Assembly (NCBI RefSeq): GCF_017591435.1
Contig: NC_059259.1
Location: 62,001-126,000, forward strand
Length of the DNA: 64,000 bases
Source of the DNA: Portunus trituberculatus
Taxonomy: Eukaryota > Arthropoda > Malacostraca > Decapoda > Portunidae
Direction: 5' to 3'
Shown: positions 10,027-22,440 of the stretch, one piece after another
How positions within the stretch are numbered: position 1 is the first letter of the stretch
Layout: every line of letters begins with the position of its first letter
Made by a program: the position numbers and the translations under genes
Notes under the pieces: model-generated
Database searches by the model: none
What the model saw: the letters and a program-made list of their open reading frames with translations, nothing else
Told to the model about the DNA's origin: nothing

Positions 10027-11689
10027 TTAGGGGAGCAAATGCCTCGATACCTCCCTCTTAAAAGAAGACAAGTTGTAGGAATTCGGAAATACAGATGCAG
10101 GGAGGGAGTTCCAGAGTTTACCAGTGAAAGGGATGAATGATTGAGCGTACTGGTTAACTCTTGCATTAGAGAGTTGGACAGAATAGGGATGAGAGGAAGA
10201 AGAAAGCCTTGTGCAGCGTGGCCACAGGAGGAGGGGAGGCATGCAGTTAGCAAGATCAGTAGAACAGTTACCATGAAAATAGCGATAAAATATAGAAAGG
10301 GATGCAACATTTCGGCGGTGAGAAAGAGACTGAAGACAGTTAGTCAGAGGAGGGTAGTTGATGAGACGAAGAGCTTTCGATACCACCCTATCAAACAAAG
10401 CTGTGTGTCTGGAACCGCCCCCCCCCACAAACATGCGAAGAGTACTCCATACAGGAACGGACAAGACCCTTATACAGAGTAAGCAGTTGGAGGGCGAGAA
10501 AACTGTCGGAGACGCCTCAGAACACCTAATTTCATAGAAGCTGTTTTAGCAAGAGATGAGATGTAAAGTTTCCAGTTAAGATTATGAGCAAAGGACAGAC
10601 CGAGGATATTCATTGTGGAAGAGGGAGACAGTTGAGTGTCATTGAAGAAGAGGGGATACTTGTCTGGAAGGTTGTGTCGAGTTGATAGATGGAGGAATTG
10701 AGTTTTTGAGGCATTGAAAACTACTAGATTTTCTCTGCCCCAATCGGAAATCTTAGAAAGATCGGAAGGTAGGCGTTCCGTGGCGTCCCTGTTTGATCTG
10801 TTGATTTCCTGAAGGGTTGGACGTCTCTGAAAGAACGTGGAAAGATATAGGGTGGTATCATCAGCGTAGGAGTGGATAGGGCAAGAAGTTTGGTTAAGGT
10901 CATTAATGAATAATAGAAAGAGAGTGGGTGACAGGACAGAACCCTGAGGAACACCACTATTAATAGGTTTAGGAGAAGAACAGCAGCCGTTTACCACAGC
11001 AGCAATATAACGGTCGGAAAGGAAACTTGAGATAAAGTTGCAGAGAGGATAGAAGCCGTAGGAGGGCAGTTTTGAAATCAAAGCTTTATGCCAGACTCTA
11101 TCAAAAGCTTTTGATATGTCTAACGCAACAGCAAAAGTTTCACCGAAATCTCTAAAAGAGGATGACCAAGACTCAGTAAGGAAAGCCAGAAGATCACCAG
11201 TAGAGCGACCTTGACGGAAGCCATACTGGCGATCAGACAGAAGATTGTGAAGTGACAGATGTTTGAGAATCTTCCTATTCAGGATAGATTCAAAACTTTA
11301 GACAAGCAAGAGATTAAAGCTATAGGACGGTAGTTTGAAGGGTTAGAACGGTCACCCTTTTTAGGAACAGGCTGAATGTAGGCGAACTTCCAGCAGGAAG
11401 GAAAGGTACAAGTCGATAGACAAAGTTACAAGAGTTTGGCCAGGCAAGGTGCAAGCACAGATGCACATTTTTTGAGAACAATAGGAGGGACCCCATAAGG
11501 TCCATAAGCCTTCGAAGGGTTTAGGCCAGCAAAGGCATAAAAAACATCATTACGAAGATTTTTTATTGTAGACAGACATGAAATAGTCAGAGGGAGGGAC
11601 AAGCCCAGAAGCGTCCAAGGTGGAGTTGTGAGCAAAAGTGTGAGAAAAGAGTTCAGCTTTAGAGACAGAAGAGATGGCAGTGGTGCCAT
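10027..11689 (-). pseudogene. LINE ORF2 reverse transcriptase and C-terminus
   Basis: In several frames: GLNPSKAYGPYGVPPIVLK, then SGVPQGSVLSPTLFLLFIND (RT block with GVPQGS), YADDTTLYL (catalytic YADD), LGLSFAHNLNWK, then the C-terminal landmarks LSHRRNVASLSIFYRYF and SFIPFTGKLWNSLP. The catalytic aspartates are present, but the frame shifts several times between 11689 and 10464. Confidence 0.8.
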
Positions 11690-12050
11690 CAGGATGAAAT
11701 AAAGGAGAGAAAGATGAAGTGAAGTTATTTGAGATGTTTTTGGCTAGATGCCAGAAGTCACGAGGAGAGTTTGAGTTTGAAAGAATTTAATAACAGACTT
11801 GGCATGATTTCGGGCACAGATATAAAGTGCATGAGATTCAGGAGATGGAAGGCTCAAGTACCTTTTGTGGGCAACCTCTCTATCATGTATAGCACGAGAA
11901 CAGGCTGAGTTAAACCAAAGTTTAGAAGGTTTAGGTTGAGAAAAAGAATGAGGAATGTACGCCTCCATGCCAGATACTAACACCTCTGTTATGCGTTCAG
12001 CACAAAGAGATGGGTCTCTGAAACGGAAGCAATAATCATTCCAGGGAAAA

Positions 12051-12982
12051 TCAGCATAATACCTCCTCAGGTCCCCCAAACTGGTAGAGGCAAAACGCCA
12101 GAGGCACCTTCGCTTTGGGGATCCTGCGGAGGATTGGAAAAATAGGACAAGATACAGAAATGAGATTGTGATCGGAGGAGCCCAACGGAGATGAAAGGAT
12201 GACAGCATAAGCAGAAGGGTTAGAGGTGAGGAAGAAATCAAGAATGTTGGGCATGTCTCCAAGACGGTCAGGAATACGAGTAGGGTGTTGCACCAGTTGC
12301 TCTAGGTCATGGAGGATAGCAAATTGAAGGCTAATTATTCACCAGGGTGGTCAGTGGATGGAGAGGAAAGCCAAAGCTGGTGGTGAACATTGAAATCTCC
12401 AAGAATGGACATCTCAGCGAAAGGGTAGAGGGACAGAATGTGCTCCACTTTAGAAGTTAAGTAGTCGAAGAAATTACTATAGTCAGAAGAGTTAGGGGAG
12501 AAATAAACAGCACAGATGATTTTAGTGTGAGAGTGACTGTTAAGTCGTAGCCAAATGGTGGAAAATTCGGAAGGCTCATGAGCGTGGGTACGAGAGCAAG
12601 TTAAGTCGTTGCGTACATAGACGCAACATCCAGCTTTGGAATGAAAATGAGAATAGAGAAAGTAGGAGGGAACAAAGAAGGGGCTACTGTCAGTTGCTTC
12701 AGATAGCTGTGTTTCGGTGAGGAAAAGAAGATGAGGTTTAGTAGAGGAGAGGTGGTGTTCCACAGATTGAAAATTAGATCTAAGACCACGAATATGGTTA
12801 ATGTAGAAAAAAGTTGAGGGAGCTGTCAAGGCATTTGTGGTCTTCAACAGGAGAAGTGTCCGACCTGTGTACATTTTTGGTCCCCTACCCAAAAGGGGGA
12901 CTCCGAGGCGTTGTTTATTTTGGGTCCCATTTTTCTTTTTAATTTTGATTTGGAATGAAGAGTGTATGTGTGGTAAGTGCAT
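12051..12982 (-). pseudogene. LINE ORF2 endonuclease region (Jockey/CR1-like)
   Basis: From 12982 the frame reads INHIRGLRSNF, LLFLTETQLS (catalytic Glu), GCCVYVRNDL, WLRLNSHSH, then ILGDFNVHHQLWL, the standard order of LINE apurinic endonucleases. After a frame change, LGSSDHNLISV supplies the SDH motif. Its role is target nicking. Two frames are needed, so the copy is dead. Confidence 0.8.
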
Positions 12983-13110
12983 GTAGTTTTGTGTGAAGAA
13001 GGAGAGCTGTCTTTAGAGGGTAGGCTGTGACTACCCTCTTGAGTTGTGAGACACAAAGGGAAACATTCAACGAGATCACAACTAGCTTTAATGGAAGGAT
13101 CACAGCACCT

Positions 13111-13196
13111 CCTGAACTAGAGTTATTAGATCTCACTGGGAGTAAGTTATTGTTTCGGTAGGTGTCTACTACGTCCTCCTGAAGTACTACCTCCTC
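13111..13196. other. Short junction between LINEs
   Basis: Leader remnant of the minus-strand LINE followed by sequence I cannot assign, up to the 5'-truncated start of I-clade copy B. Confidence 0.4.
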
Positions 13197-13608
13197 CTTG
13201 CGTGCTCCTGTGACCTGGTGAGCTAGGCTAGAGGGGGCTTAGGCCCCTGCTCTGCCCTTTCGAGGGGGAGAGGGCTACCCATGCTAGTAAGATATGAGGG
13301 GCCAGACAAAATTATTCCCACGTAGGCTGCCAGTGGACAGCGGAGCCGCCTGCTGAAGGGATCGCCCAGTAGGGCCCGTCCATTGCTGGATGGTTGGGTG
13401 TCCGGGCTGGGATGCTTTTGGAGGGGGTTCTCAGCTCTGTCGTGGACAAACATTCGTAGCATGTGGGGCCTTTTTTTTAAAACGACTGGTCCGCATGGGG
13501 ACGAGGTACCCCGTCCACGGCCGCCAGCGCTCCCTCCCATTGTACACGTAGTCCCAGTAGGTGGTTTCGCTTGTCCCTGGAGCCAATTTTTTGTGTAACT
13601 TTACACAT

Positions 13609-15429
13609 ATGGTTAAACACAAAAAACTGTCAAGTTCTCGTGAGGTGGCTGACCTGGCCCGCGAGACGTCATCTTCAGGTCTGAGTGGGAAGGAGGAGTT
13701 CTTCTGAGGGACGTATTTCTGCTGCATATGACTCCCTTGTGATGGTAAATGTTAACCCATCATTTTCTTATCACGCCTTGCACTCACTTCTCAAGGTGTA
13801 TGGCACGGCACGGTTGTTCGCATTTGACTTGTTTATGATGAGGACCTTCTAACCACTGCTATGTAACTTTTCTGTCATGTAATGAAGCCCGTCTGGCTTA
13901 TGAACATGTAGCATCTGGCTTTAAGACAGAACTTCTCCACTCTCGCAATATTTCTGACAGTGACACGGAATGCATCCCAAATCTTTTTGGCCACTATTCA
14001 GAGAATTCAGTTCCTGAAGTCCGCCAGATCCCGCCTCTACGTTGGTTTGTGGCCTACTACAGAAATGGGCGCGGGAATTTCATCAATGCCTCCCGGTACT
14101 TGTCCAAAGAGATCGGCACGATTCCTGAGGGAAACCTCAAGAAATATGGGAAGGGGTGCTCGTGCGAGCGAAAGATATCACAGGCAAGGATGTTGCAACA
14201 TCTACCATGTCCTTCTGACAGCATGTTTGAGACTATTAAGGCACATCCCACCTTTAATTACAGTAAAGGTTGTGTGTACAGTCAGGATCTTTATGAATTT
14301 CCTGAGAGGAAATACTAGCAATGTGTCCTAGCTCAGTCAAAAGGTGACTAAGATGAGAACTCCTCCAACATGGTCCTTCTCACCTTTTTGGGTCCACCCT
14401 CCTGACCGTGTTAATATCGGTCCTATTAATCTTAGGGTGAGGCGCTTTGTTTCTCGCCTCTTCAGTGTTTCTCATTATTCGTACGGTCACGGCAAAAGCT
14501 CATGTAAAGAAGCTTCTATGTGGTAATTGCTCTGCACTAGACTCACATTCAGAGGAGCATTGCAATGCAGCTTATTGTTTCCATTGCCGTGATGCTCACC
14601 AGGTACGTTCCAGGCAATGCCCCAGGTATCGCCTGGAGCAGGACATTCTACAGCTTGCTAACACTCAGTTCATCAGCCTCGGTAGCGCCGCCGTGAACTC
14701 CTGTACCGCCAGAAGGACGGTACTGGTGCGACATCCTATGCTTCATTGGCCGCTCGCTCTTCAGCTGAGTCTGCCGGTCCAAAGACAACCCTTCTGCTAC
14801 CTCTCGCTCTGTTGGGGCGTGGTCCTGTTCATCTGGCCAATAGGTTTGCCCTTTTGTCCGATGACTCAGTTGAGTCATCTCTCAAGAAGTGACGAAAATA
14901 ATACGGACTTGACCAAAGTAACCCATGTAGTGGATGTCCATTTGCCTCCTCCATCGCCTAAGCCTTTGAAGGGCATGACCAAACGGCACCGCGGCTCTGC
15001 GGAGTCGTTAGATTTAGCTCAGCCTAAGCAGTCTAAGGTTTCTCCCGGTGCACATAATCGTGAGTCCTCCAGGGACCGCTCTGCAAGGGTAGCTCCAGTA
15101 GTTTCTGTCCAGCCTCCTGTGACGCCCTCCGTCTCAGATCGGGCTTCTTGTGATGAGGACGGTCTTTGCATGGAGACGTCCGATGATATTGTCACAGCCG
15201 TCCTCGTGGACCCACTGTATCGGAAAGTGCAGTCCTGCCTGATCCTCGTCCTCCGAGGACCGGTAGGAGGGATGATAGTTTGCATCACTCACCGGTAGGC
15301 CGAAAGACTGCGGTCCAACGACCCGGTACATCTCAACTCCCGGTGTCTTCTCGTCGGTTGATCATTTCTAGTCAGGTGAGTCACGGGCAGCCCATTCAAA
15401 AGGCTCGCCCGTCCACTGCACCTAAATAG
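13609..15429 (+). pseudogene. I-clade LINE ORF1 (copy B), frameshifted
   Basis: ATG at 13609 (MVKHKKLSSSREV). It lacks about 60 bp after 13697 compared with copy A and has several 1-2 base indels. The zinc-knuckle block is present (CGNCSALDSHSEEHC then CFHCRDAHQVRSRQC at about 14520-14620). The frame end with STAPK and TAG at 15427-15429 is retained, so the ORF1/ORF2 junction can be read here. Confidence 0.75.
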
Positions 15430-16609
15430 TCATCTTCAAGCTTCTACAGTGGAACTGTAGAGGCCTTCGCGCCTCGTGGGGGGAACTCCGAGCTTTACAA
15501 GAGGCTTTGCTAGCTGATAGTACTTATTTTAGTCCTCCTGGCTATCGTGCCTTTTTTAGCACTCCTTTCCTTGTCCGTCAAGACATACTTGTTGTCCCCT
15601 TGCAACCTAACTCTCCTCTTCAGGTGGTTGCTGTTAAAGTTTTTATGGGACGATCCTACACTATTTGCAGTTTATATCTCCCTCCCCGGCTTCCTGTCTC
15701 CAAGGGTGAGCTTGACGGCCTGGTGCGTCAGCTGACTCCGCCTTTTCTTTTATTGGGTGATTTTATTGGGATGAAGGTGCTAGTAATCCTCGTGGGATTT
15801 TAATCGGTTCTTTTATTGAGGATGAGGGATTGGAGGTTTTAAATTCTGGGGATGTTACACATTTCCACAGTCCTACTGGGACTTTTACAGCTATTGATCT
15901 TTCTATCTCTACTTCTAATTCTTTCCTTGATTTTAATTGGCGGGTCCTACCGGATTTACACGGTAGTGACCACTTTCCGATTTTATTGAAATCTGTGAAC
16001 TCTGAGTCCCGGCCTCCACGCTGGGTTTTCGACAAGGCAGATTAGCCTCGATTCATAGACCTTAGCTCTTTTATCAGTTCATTGGCTGACTTTACTGCTT
16101 GTACTGAAGCTGTTGATTATTTTAACGATTTTTTTTTTTTTTCAGTAGCGCTTCAGACAATCCCTAGGACGTCAGGTCGCTTTACTAAGCGTCCCGTTCC
16201 TTGGTGGAACGCTGCATGCACTAAAGCTGTGTAAGAGAAACGGGCTGCTTTCTCTCGTATCCGGTGACATCGCGGGGACCCGCAGTGCCTGGAAGCTTTT
16301 CGGCGCTGCCGAGCTCAGGCCCGCCGCGTTTTGAAACAGGCACAAAGAGCCTCTTGGAAAGCTTATGTGTCTTCCATTAATGCCCACACCCCTCTTACGG
16401 ATGTCTTTAACAAAGTCCGCCGAATTGCTGGGAAGTATTCTGCTTCTCCCCCACCAGTTTTGTTGTCTGCTGGGCGAACGGTGGCAGACCCTAGGACTGT
16501 CGCCGACCTCTTCGCGGAGCACTTTGCCAGTGTTTCCCGGAGGCTTTCTGCAGCCCCGGGCGCACGTTACCGCCAGAGAATGGAATCTCTCGGCATAAAC
16601 TTTTCTTCC
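15430..16609 (+). pseudogene. I-clade LINE ORF2, endonuclease and start of RT (copy B)
   Basis: It starts at LLQWNCRGLRASWGELRAL. Roughly 70 bp at the site of the P-D-Q-G-H-H-G-G motif and further pieces of the endonuclease are deleted. The SDHFPILL motif survives at about 15967. Downstream, RAQRASWKAYVSSINA and TPLTDVFNKVRRIAGKYSA begin the RT lead-in before copy C interrupts. It is non-functional. Confidence 0.75.
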
Positions 16610-17059
16610 CTCCCCCAGATGGGAACCGCCTTGTCGTGGTGGGGGGGCTTGCGTGCCCCTGTGACCTGGCGAGCGAGGCTAGAGGGGGCTTAGGCCCCGG
16701 CTCTACCCTTTTGAGGGGGAGAGGGCTACCCATGCTAGTAAGGTCGCCACTGAGGGGCCAGACTAAATGGCTGCCAGTGGACCAGTGGTGCTACCTGCTG
16801 GAGGTATCGCCCAGTAGGGTCCGTCCTGTGCTGGATGGTTGGGTATCCAGGCAGGGATGCTTTGGGAGTGGGGTCTTAGCTCTGTCGTGGACAAACTTTC
16901 TGCATCATGTGGGGCCTTTTTTTTTTAAACGATTGGTCCGCATGGAGACGAGGTACCACGTCCACGGCAGCCAGCGCTCACTCCCATTGTCGTCCCAGTA
17001 GGTGGTTTCCCTTGCCCCTGGGGCTAATCTTTTGTGTTACTGTTTTTTTTTTTTTTTAT

Positions 17060-18825
17060 ATGGGAAAATACAAAAAATCTTCAAGTTCTCGTTAGGTGGA
17101 TGACCTGGCCTACGAGACGTCATCTTCAGGTCTGAGTGGGAAGGAGGATTCCCCTCCACAAGGACCTTTCGCAGCAGTCTCCTGTTCTGGAAGTTCTTCT
17201 GAGGGTCGCATTTCTGCTGCATATGACTCTCTTTTGATGGTAAATGTTAATCCATCATTTTCTTACCACGCCTCGCACTCACTTCTCAAGGTGTATGGCA
17301 CGGTTCTACGCATTCGACTGGTTTATGAAAAGGACTTTCCATCTAACCACTGCTATGTAACTCCTCTGTCATGTGATGAAGCCCGTCTGGCTTATGAAAA
17401 TGTAGCATCTCTGCCCCTTGCCGGCCATGGCTTTAAAACTGAATTTCTCCAGTCACGTAATATTTCAGAGAGTGACATGGATTACATCCCAAATGTTTTT
17501 GAAAACTATTTAGAGAATTCAGTTCCAGCAGTCTGCCAGATCCCGCCTCCACGTTGGTTTGTGGCGTACTATAGAAATGGGCGTGGGAATTTCATCCATG
17601 CCTCCCTGTACCTGTCCAAAGAAATAGGCAAGATTCCTGAAGGGAATCTGAAGAAGCACAGGAAGGGGGTGCTTGTGCGAGCAAAAGATCTTACGCAAGC
17701 GAGCATGTTGCAACATTTCCCATGCCCTTCTGACAGCATGTTTGAGACTGTTAAGACTCATCCCACCTTTAACTATAGCAAAGGTTGTGTTTATAGTTAA
17801 GATCTCTATGAATTCCCAGAAGAGGAAATACTAGCAATATGCCCTAGCTCAGTACAAAAGGTGACTAAGATGAGGAACTCTTCCAACATGGACCTTCTCA
17901 CCTTTTTTTGGTTCCACCCTTCCTGACCGTGTTCATATCGGTCCTATCAACCTTAGGGTGAGGCGCTTTGTTTCTCGCCCTCTTTAGTGCTTCTCATGGA
18001 ATGGTGCAGCTTATTGTTTCAATTGCCGTGATGCTCACCAGGCACGTTCCAGGCAATGCCCCAGGTATCGCCTGGAGCAGGACATTCTACAACTTGCTAA
18101 CACTCGGTTCATTAGCCTAGGTAGCGCCCGCCGTGAACTCCTGTACCGCCAGAAGGACGGTACTGGTGCGACATCCTATGCTGCATTGGCCGCTCGCTCT
18201 TCTGCTGAGTTGGCCGGTCCGAAGATGACAACTCCTGCTATTTCTCGCTCTGTTGGGGCGGGTGGTCCTGTTCATTTGGCCAATAGGTTTGCCCTATTGG
18301 CCGATGACTCGGTTGAGTCAACTCTTAGAAGTGACAAGACAAATACGGACTTGACCAATGTCACCCATGTAGTAGATGTCCATTTCCTACCTGTATCGCC
18401 TAAGCCTTTGAAGGGGCTGAACAAACGGCAAATCGATAGATTTAGCTCAGACTAAACAGTCTAAAGTTTCTCCCGGTGTACGTAATCGTGAGTCCTCGAG
18501 AGACCGTTCTGCAATGGTAGCTCCAGTAGTTTCTGTCCAGCCTCCTGTGACGCCCTCCGTCTCAAATCGAGTTTCTTGTGATGAGGACGGTCTTAGCATG
18601 GTGACGTCCAATGATATTGTCACAGCCGTCCCTTGCGGATCCGCTGTGTCAAAAAGTAGAGTCCAGCCTGACCCTCGTCCTCCGAGGACCGGTAGGAGTG
18701 ATGAAAGGCTTCGGCCCAACGACCCGACACATCTCAACACCCGGTGTCTTCTCGTCGTTTGATGGTCAGGTCAGGTCAGTCACGGGCAGCCTCAAAAGGC
18801 TCGCCCGCACACTGCACCCAAATAG
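17060..18825 (+). pseudogene. I-clade LINE ORF1 (copy C), with stops
   Basis: ATG at 17060 (MGKYKKSSSSR), then TAG where copies A and D have GAG, so the frame is cut after 11 residues. The RRM-like region is open at 17096-17800 and ends at TAA where copy D has CAA. A deletion near 17995 removes the first zinc knuckle. The ORF ends with TAG at 18823-18825. Confidence 0.75.
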
Positions 18826-20858
18826 TCATCTTCAAGCTTCTACAGTGAAACTGTAGAGGCCTTCGCGCCTCGTGGGGGAAACTCCGAGCTTTACTTTCGG
18901 AGTTCTCTCCAGCCTGTGTAGCTCTGCAAGAGACTATGATTGGTGATAGTACTTATTCTAGTCCTCCTGGCTATCGTGCCTTTTTTTAACACTCCTTTCC
19001 CTGACCAGGGCCACCATGGTGGCACATGTATCCTTGTCCGTCAAGATATACCTGTTGTCCCTTTGGAACTCAACTCTCCCCTTCAGGTGGTTGCTGTTAA
19101 AGTTTTTATGGGACGATCCTACACTATTTGCAGTTTATATCTCCCTCCTCGGCTTGACGGCCTGGTGCGTCAGCTACTTTCGCCATTCCTCTTGTTGGGA
19201 GATTTTAACGGCCGTCACCCATTGTGGGATGAAGGTACAAGTAATCCTCGGGGGGTTTTAATTGGTTCTTTTATTGAGGATGAGGGATCGGAGGTTTTAA
19301 ATTCTGGGGATGTTAAACATTTCCTACTGGGACTTTTACGGCTATCGATCTTTCTATTTGTACTTCTAATTCTTTACTCGATTTTTATTGGCGGGTCCTA
19401 CCAGATTTACACGGTAGTGACCACTTTCCGATTTTATTACAATATGTGAAATCTAAGCCACAGTCCCGGCCCCCACGCTGGGTTTTAGACAAGGCAGACT
19501 GGCCTCGATTCACAGACCTTAGCTCTTTTATCCATACGCTTGCTGACATTTCTACTTGTGCTGAGGCTGTTGATTTTTTTTTTTTTTTTCAGTAGTGATT
19601 CAGACAATCCCTAGGACGTCGGGTTGCTTTACTAAGCGTCCCGTCCCGTTCCTTGGTGGAACGCAGCTTGCACTAAAGCTGTGCAAGAGAAACGGGCAGC
19701 TTTCTCTCGTCTCCGGCGACATCGTGGGGACCCGCAGTTACTGGAAGCTTTTCGGCGCTGCCAAGCTCGGGCCCGCCGCTTTTTGAAAGAGACACAAAGA
19801 GCCTCGTGGAAAGCTATGTCTCTTCCATAAACGTCCGCACCCCTCTTACGGATGTCTTCAACAAAGTCCGCCGAATTGCTGGGAAGTATTCTGCTCCTTC
19901 CCCACCAATTTTGTTGTCTGCTGGGCGAACGGTGGCAGACCCTAGGAATGTCGCCGACCTCTTCGCGGAGCACTTTGCCAGTGTTTCCCGGAGGCATCCT
20001 GCAGCCCCGGGCGCACGTCACCGCCAGAGAATGGAATCTTTCGGCATAAACTTTTCTTCCGTTGGAAGGGAGTCTTATAATGTCCCTTTCTCTACTTCCG
20101 AGTTGCAGACTGCTTTGTCCCTGTGTCACGACTCTTCTCCTGGGCCAGATGATATACCTTATGCCTTCTTGCGCCACATGTCTGACAGTGCTTTTAACTT
20201 TCTTTTAAATCTTTATAATATGATTTGGCATACCGGTGACTTTCCTACTTTTCTTCCTAGACTCATGTGGTACTTGGAGAGGGGGAAGTACTTGTCATCG
20301 GTACAGTACGGCTTCAGAAAGATGAGGTCTACTACTGATGCTCTTTTATCCCTAGAGTCTTCCATTTGTAAGGCCTTCGCTAATCACCACCATCAAGTAA
20401 CAGTGTTTTTTGACCTGGAGAAGGCCTACGACACGGCTTGAAGTCATGGTATTTTACAGTCTTTATTTAATTTTGGCCTTCGTGGCCACCTTAAACTTTT
20501 TATCCAGCAGTTTTTATCCAGACGTTTTTTACGGGTTCGTGTGGGGAGTGTTCTCTCTGAGGCTACTGGCGTTTCACAGGGAAGTATTCTTAGTGTTACA
20601 TTATTTGCAGTCGCCATAAATGGTGTTATTGATATTCTCCCAGATGGCATTCACAGCTCCTTATATGTTGATGATTTATGTATTTCATTTGCTGCTACTA
20701 GGATGTCACTGATTGAGCGCAAGCTCCAACTGGCGATCAATACGGTGTCCAGTTGGGCCAACATGAACGATTTTCGATTCTCCACATCAAAGACCGTAGA
20801 CATGGATTTTAGCTGCAACCGTGGCTATTGGCGTCTATTGGATGGATACCACGGTCTT
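18826..20858 (+). pseudogene. I-clade LINE ORF2, endonuclease and RT (copy C)
   Basis: Endonuclease at about 18838-19450 with CVALQET, GHHGG, LLGDFNGRHPLWD and HGSDHFRFYY. The lead-in TPLTDVFNKVRRIAGKYSA follows, then RT with SPGPDDIPYAFLR, VQYGFRKMRSTTDALL, FFDLEKAYDT, GVSQGSILSVTLF and SSLYVDDLCIS (catalytic aspartates in YVDD). A 1-base change creates a stop after the FFDLEKAYDT block. Part of RT between SPGPDD and QYGFRK is deleted. Confidence 0.8.
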
Positions 20859-21290
20859 GGAGGTAGAAAATTGAAAACTGTTCATGTTGGCCCAACTGGA
20901 CACCCTATTGATCGCCAGTTTGAGCTTGCGCTCAATCAGTGACATCTCAGTAGCAATGAAATCATTCATCACATCAGCTCTGAATGCCATATGGGAGAGT
21001 ATTAACACCTTTGGAGACTGCGAATAATGTAACACTGAATACTTCCTGTGGAACGTCATCATTTGAGCAGTAGCCTCAGAGAGAACAGTCACTGTACCGT
21101 ACGTTTGAATCTGCTAGGAAGGTCACGAAGGCTTAAACAAGGACTTGTGCCATGACATCAAGCCGTGTCGTAGACTTCACCAGGTCGAAAACACTGTTAC
21201 TTGATGGTGGTGTCGAAGGCCTCACAAATGGAAGACTTAGATGAGCATCAGCAGTAGACCTCATCTTCGATGCTCGATGACAAGTTTCTG
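20859..21290 (-). repeat. Inverted copy of the LINE RT region
   Basis: This segment is the reverse complement of RT sequence like that at about 20320-20803: on the minus strand it reads FDLVKST at 21133-21345, then MSLIERKLKLAINRVSSWANMN. The arms differ at many positions, so they were two distinct RT copies or have diverged since. Together they could form a hairpin of about 450 bp per arm. Confidence 0.7.
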
Positions 21291-22193
21291 TACCCTGTGT
21301 TACATTTACCATCTTTTCTAACACTTTACAAATGCAGGATGTCAATGTTGCGGGACTCGCGTTCGCAGGCGTATGTTACTCGACCGAGGATTTCTCCATC
21401 GACCCCACTCCTGTCTACTCTTTCCGGCTCCCACGAGTTGGTTCTTGGCAGCTTCCGGTTGTTTCAATATGCTCTCCTGCAATGGATGGCAAGAAGGATT
21501 TTCTGCCAGCTCTGTCCCACACACGGTTTTTAGAACACTTTTTTATCCATTCTGATGACATCCCCCTTTTTACTGATGGTTCCAAATCCGACGCAGGCGT
21601 TGGATTTAGTGTGGTTTTCCCCTCTTTTTATTGGTCTGGCAGTCTTCCTTCGATAGCCTGCGTCTTTACTGCGGAGCTGTCTGCCATAGTCCTAGCTTTA
21701 CAGATTATTTTTACTCTCCCGCTTTCGTCTTTTACAATTTTTAGTGACTGTCGTAGTGCTCTTACTACGAAGGTGTTCCAGGGAATGAACACGCAGACCT
21801 CCTCGCTAAATAGGCAGCAAGTCACGCTCCATCTCCTTCCCCTGTTCCGTTTCGAGATGTATTTCATGCAATTCGTGTGGCGATTGCAGCAATTTGGCAG
21901 GGGAGAGATTACTACTTCCACACTCCCTCAGTGGACTTACACCTATTTCCGGGATCGCCGTGCACAGACTTTATTGGCGCGACTTCGTATAGGTCACACG
22001 TACCTTACACAAAGGTATCTCCTGACCAGGGACCCTCAACCTTACTGTGATGATGCCGCTCACCGTGCGGCACCTGTTGGTAGAGTGCCCTAGTTTGATC
22101 GAGTTACGACACCGCTACCTCTACCGCTATCGCGGTAGGGATAGCGGTGTCTATTATATTTCAAAGGTCCTTGGACCAGAATGTCTGGCCTAG
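21291..22193 (+). pseudogene. I-clade LINE ORF2, RNase H and C-terminal zinc region
   Basis: The frame 21332-22093 carries the RNase H motifs FTDGSKSDAGVGFSVV (first Asp), TAELSAIVLAL (Glu) and FSDCRSAL (Asp), then a broken VPGNEHADLLAK block with an in-frame TAG near 21811. The C-terminus reads LLARLRIGHTYLTQRYLL, then a degenerate C...C...H...C motif that is intact in the second 3' copy. RNase H would remove template RNA during integration. Confidence 0.8.
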
Positions 22194-22440
22194 GGCCTAG
22201 GGCCATGACATTTTTAGGTTTTTGGGAGAAGCTGGCCTTCTCCCAAAGCTTTGAATTTTATTATTTTATTCTATGTATTTTAATATTTTATTTACTTTTA
22301 TTTATTTTTTTTAGTTTCTAGATATTATATTGTTTTTAACTGTTTATATTTTATATAGTGTTTTTTAAATTATTGAAGCGGCGCCATATGACCTTAGTCG
22401 TTGCGGCGCCTTATTTAAAAATCCATCCATCCATCAATCC
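22194..22440 (+). repeat. I-clade LINE 3' UTR with hairpins and ATCC tail
   Basis: AT-rich 3' UTR with two possible stems: GGAGAAG/CTTCTCC around 22229-22249, and GGCGCC ... GGCGCC around 22380-22410. It ends in AAATCCATCCATCCATCAATCC, a short ATCC-type terminal repeat. LINE RTs commonly recognise 3' stem-loops, so these may matter for retrotransposition (inference). Confidence 0.6.

Larger units (their letters stand above)
10021..13110 (-). mobile_element. Jockey/CR1-like LINE, nearly full length, minus strand
   Basis: The element runs right to left. A leader with CGGAGTCCCCCTTTTTGGG is at about 12910, the endonuclease at 12982-12051, the linker at 12262-11744, the reverse transcriptase at 11689-10470, and the C-terminus ending near 10021, directly against the gypsy gag remnant. 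Related pieces lie at 6732-7834 and 33170-34170. Frequent frameshifts make it inactive. No ORF1 is recognisable to the right, where I-clade copy B starts. Jockey versus CR1 placement is uncertain. Confidence 0.8.
13197..16609 (+). mobile_element. I-clade LINE copy B, interrupted by copy C
   Basis: It lacks about 45 bp of the leader seen in copies A and D, then carries the leader, ORF1 and ORF2 up to the N-terminal part of RT. At 16609 it switches abruptly to the 5' end of copy C. Copy C has the expected continuation (CTTCCGTTGGAAGGG) at 20056. This looks like insertion of copy C into copy B, although the rest of B is not found beyond C. Confidence 0.85.
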
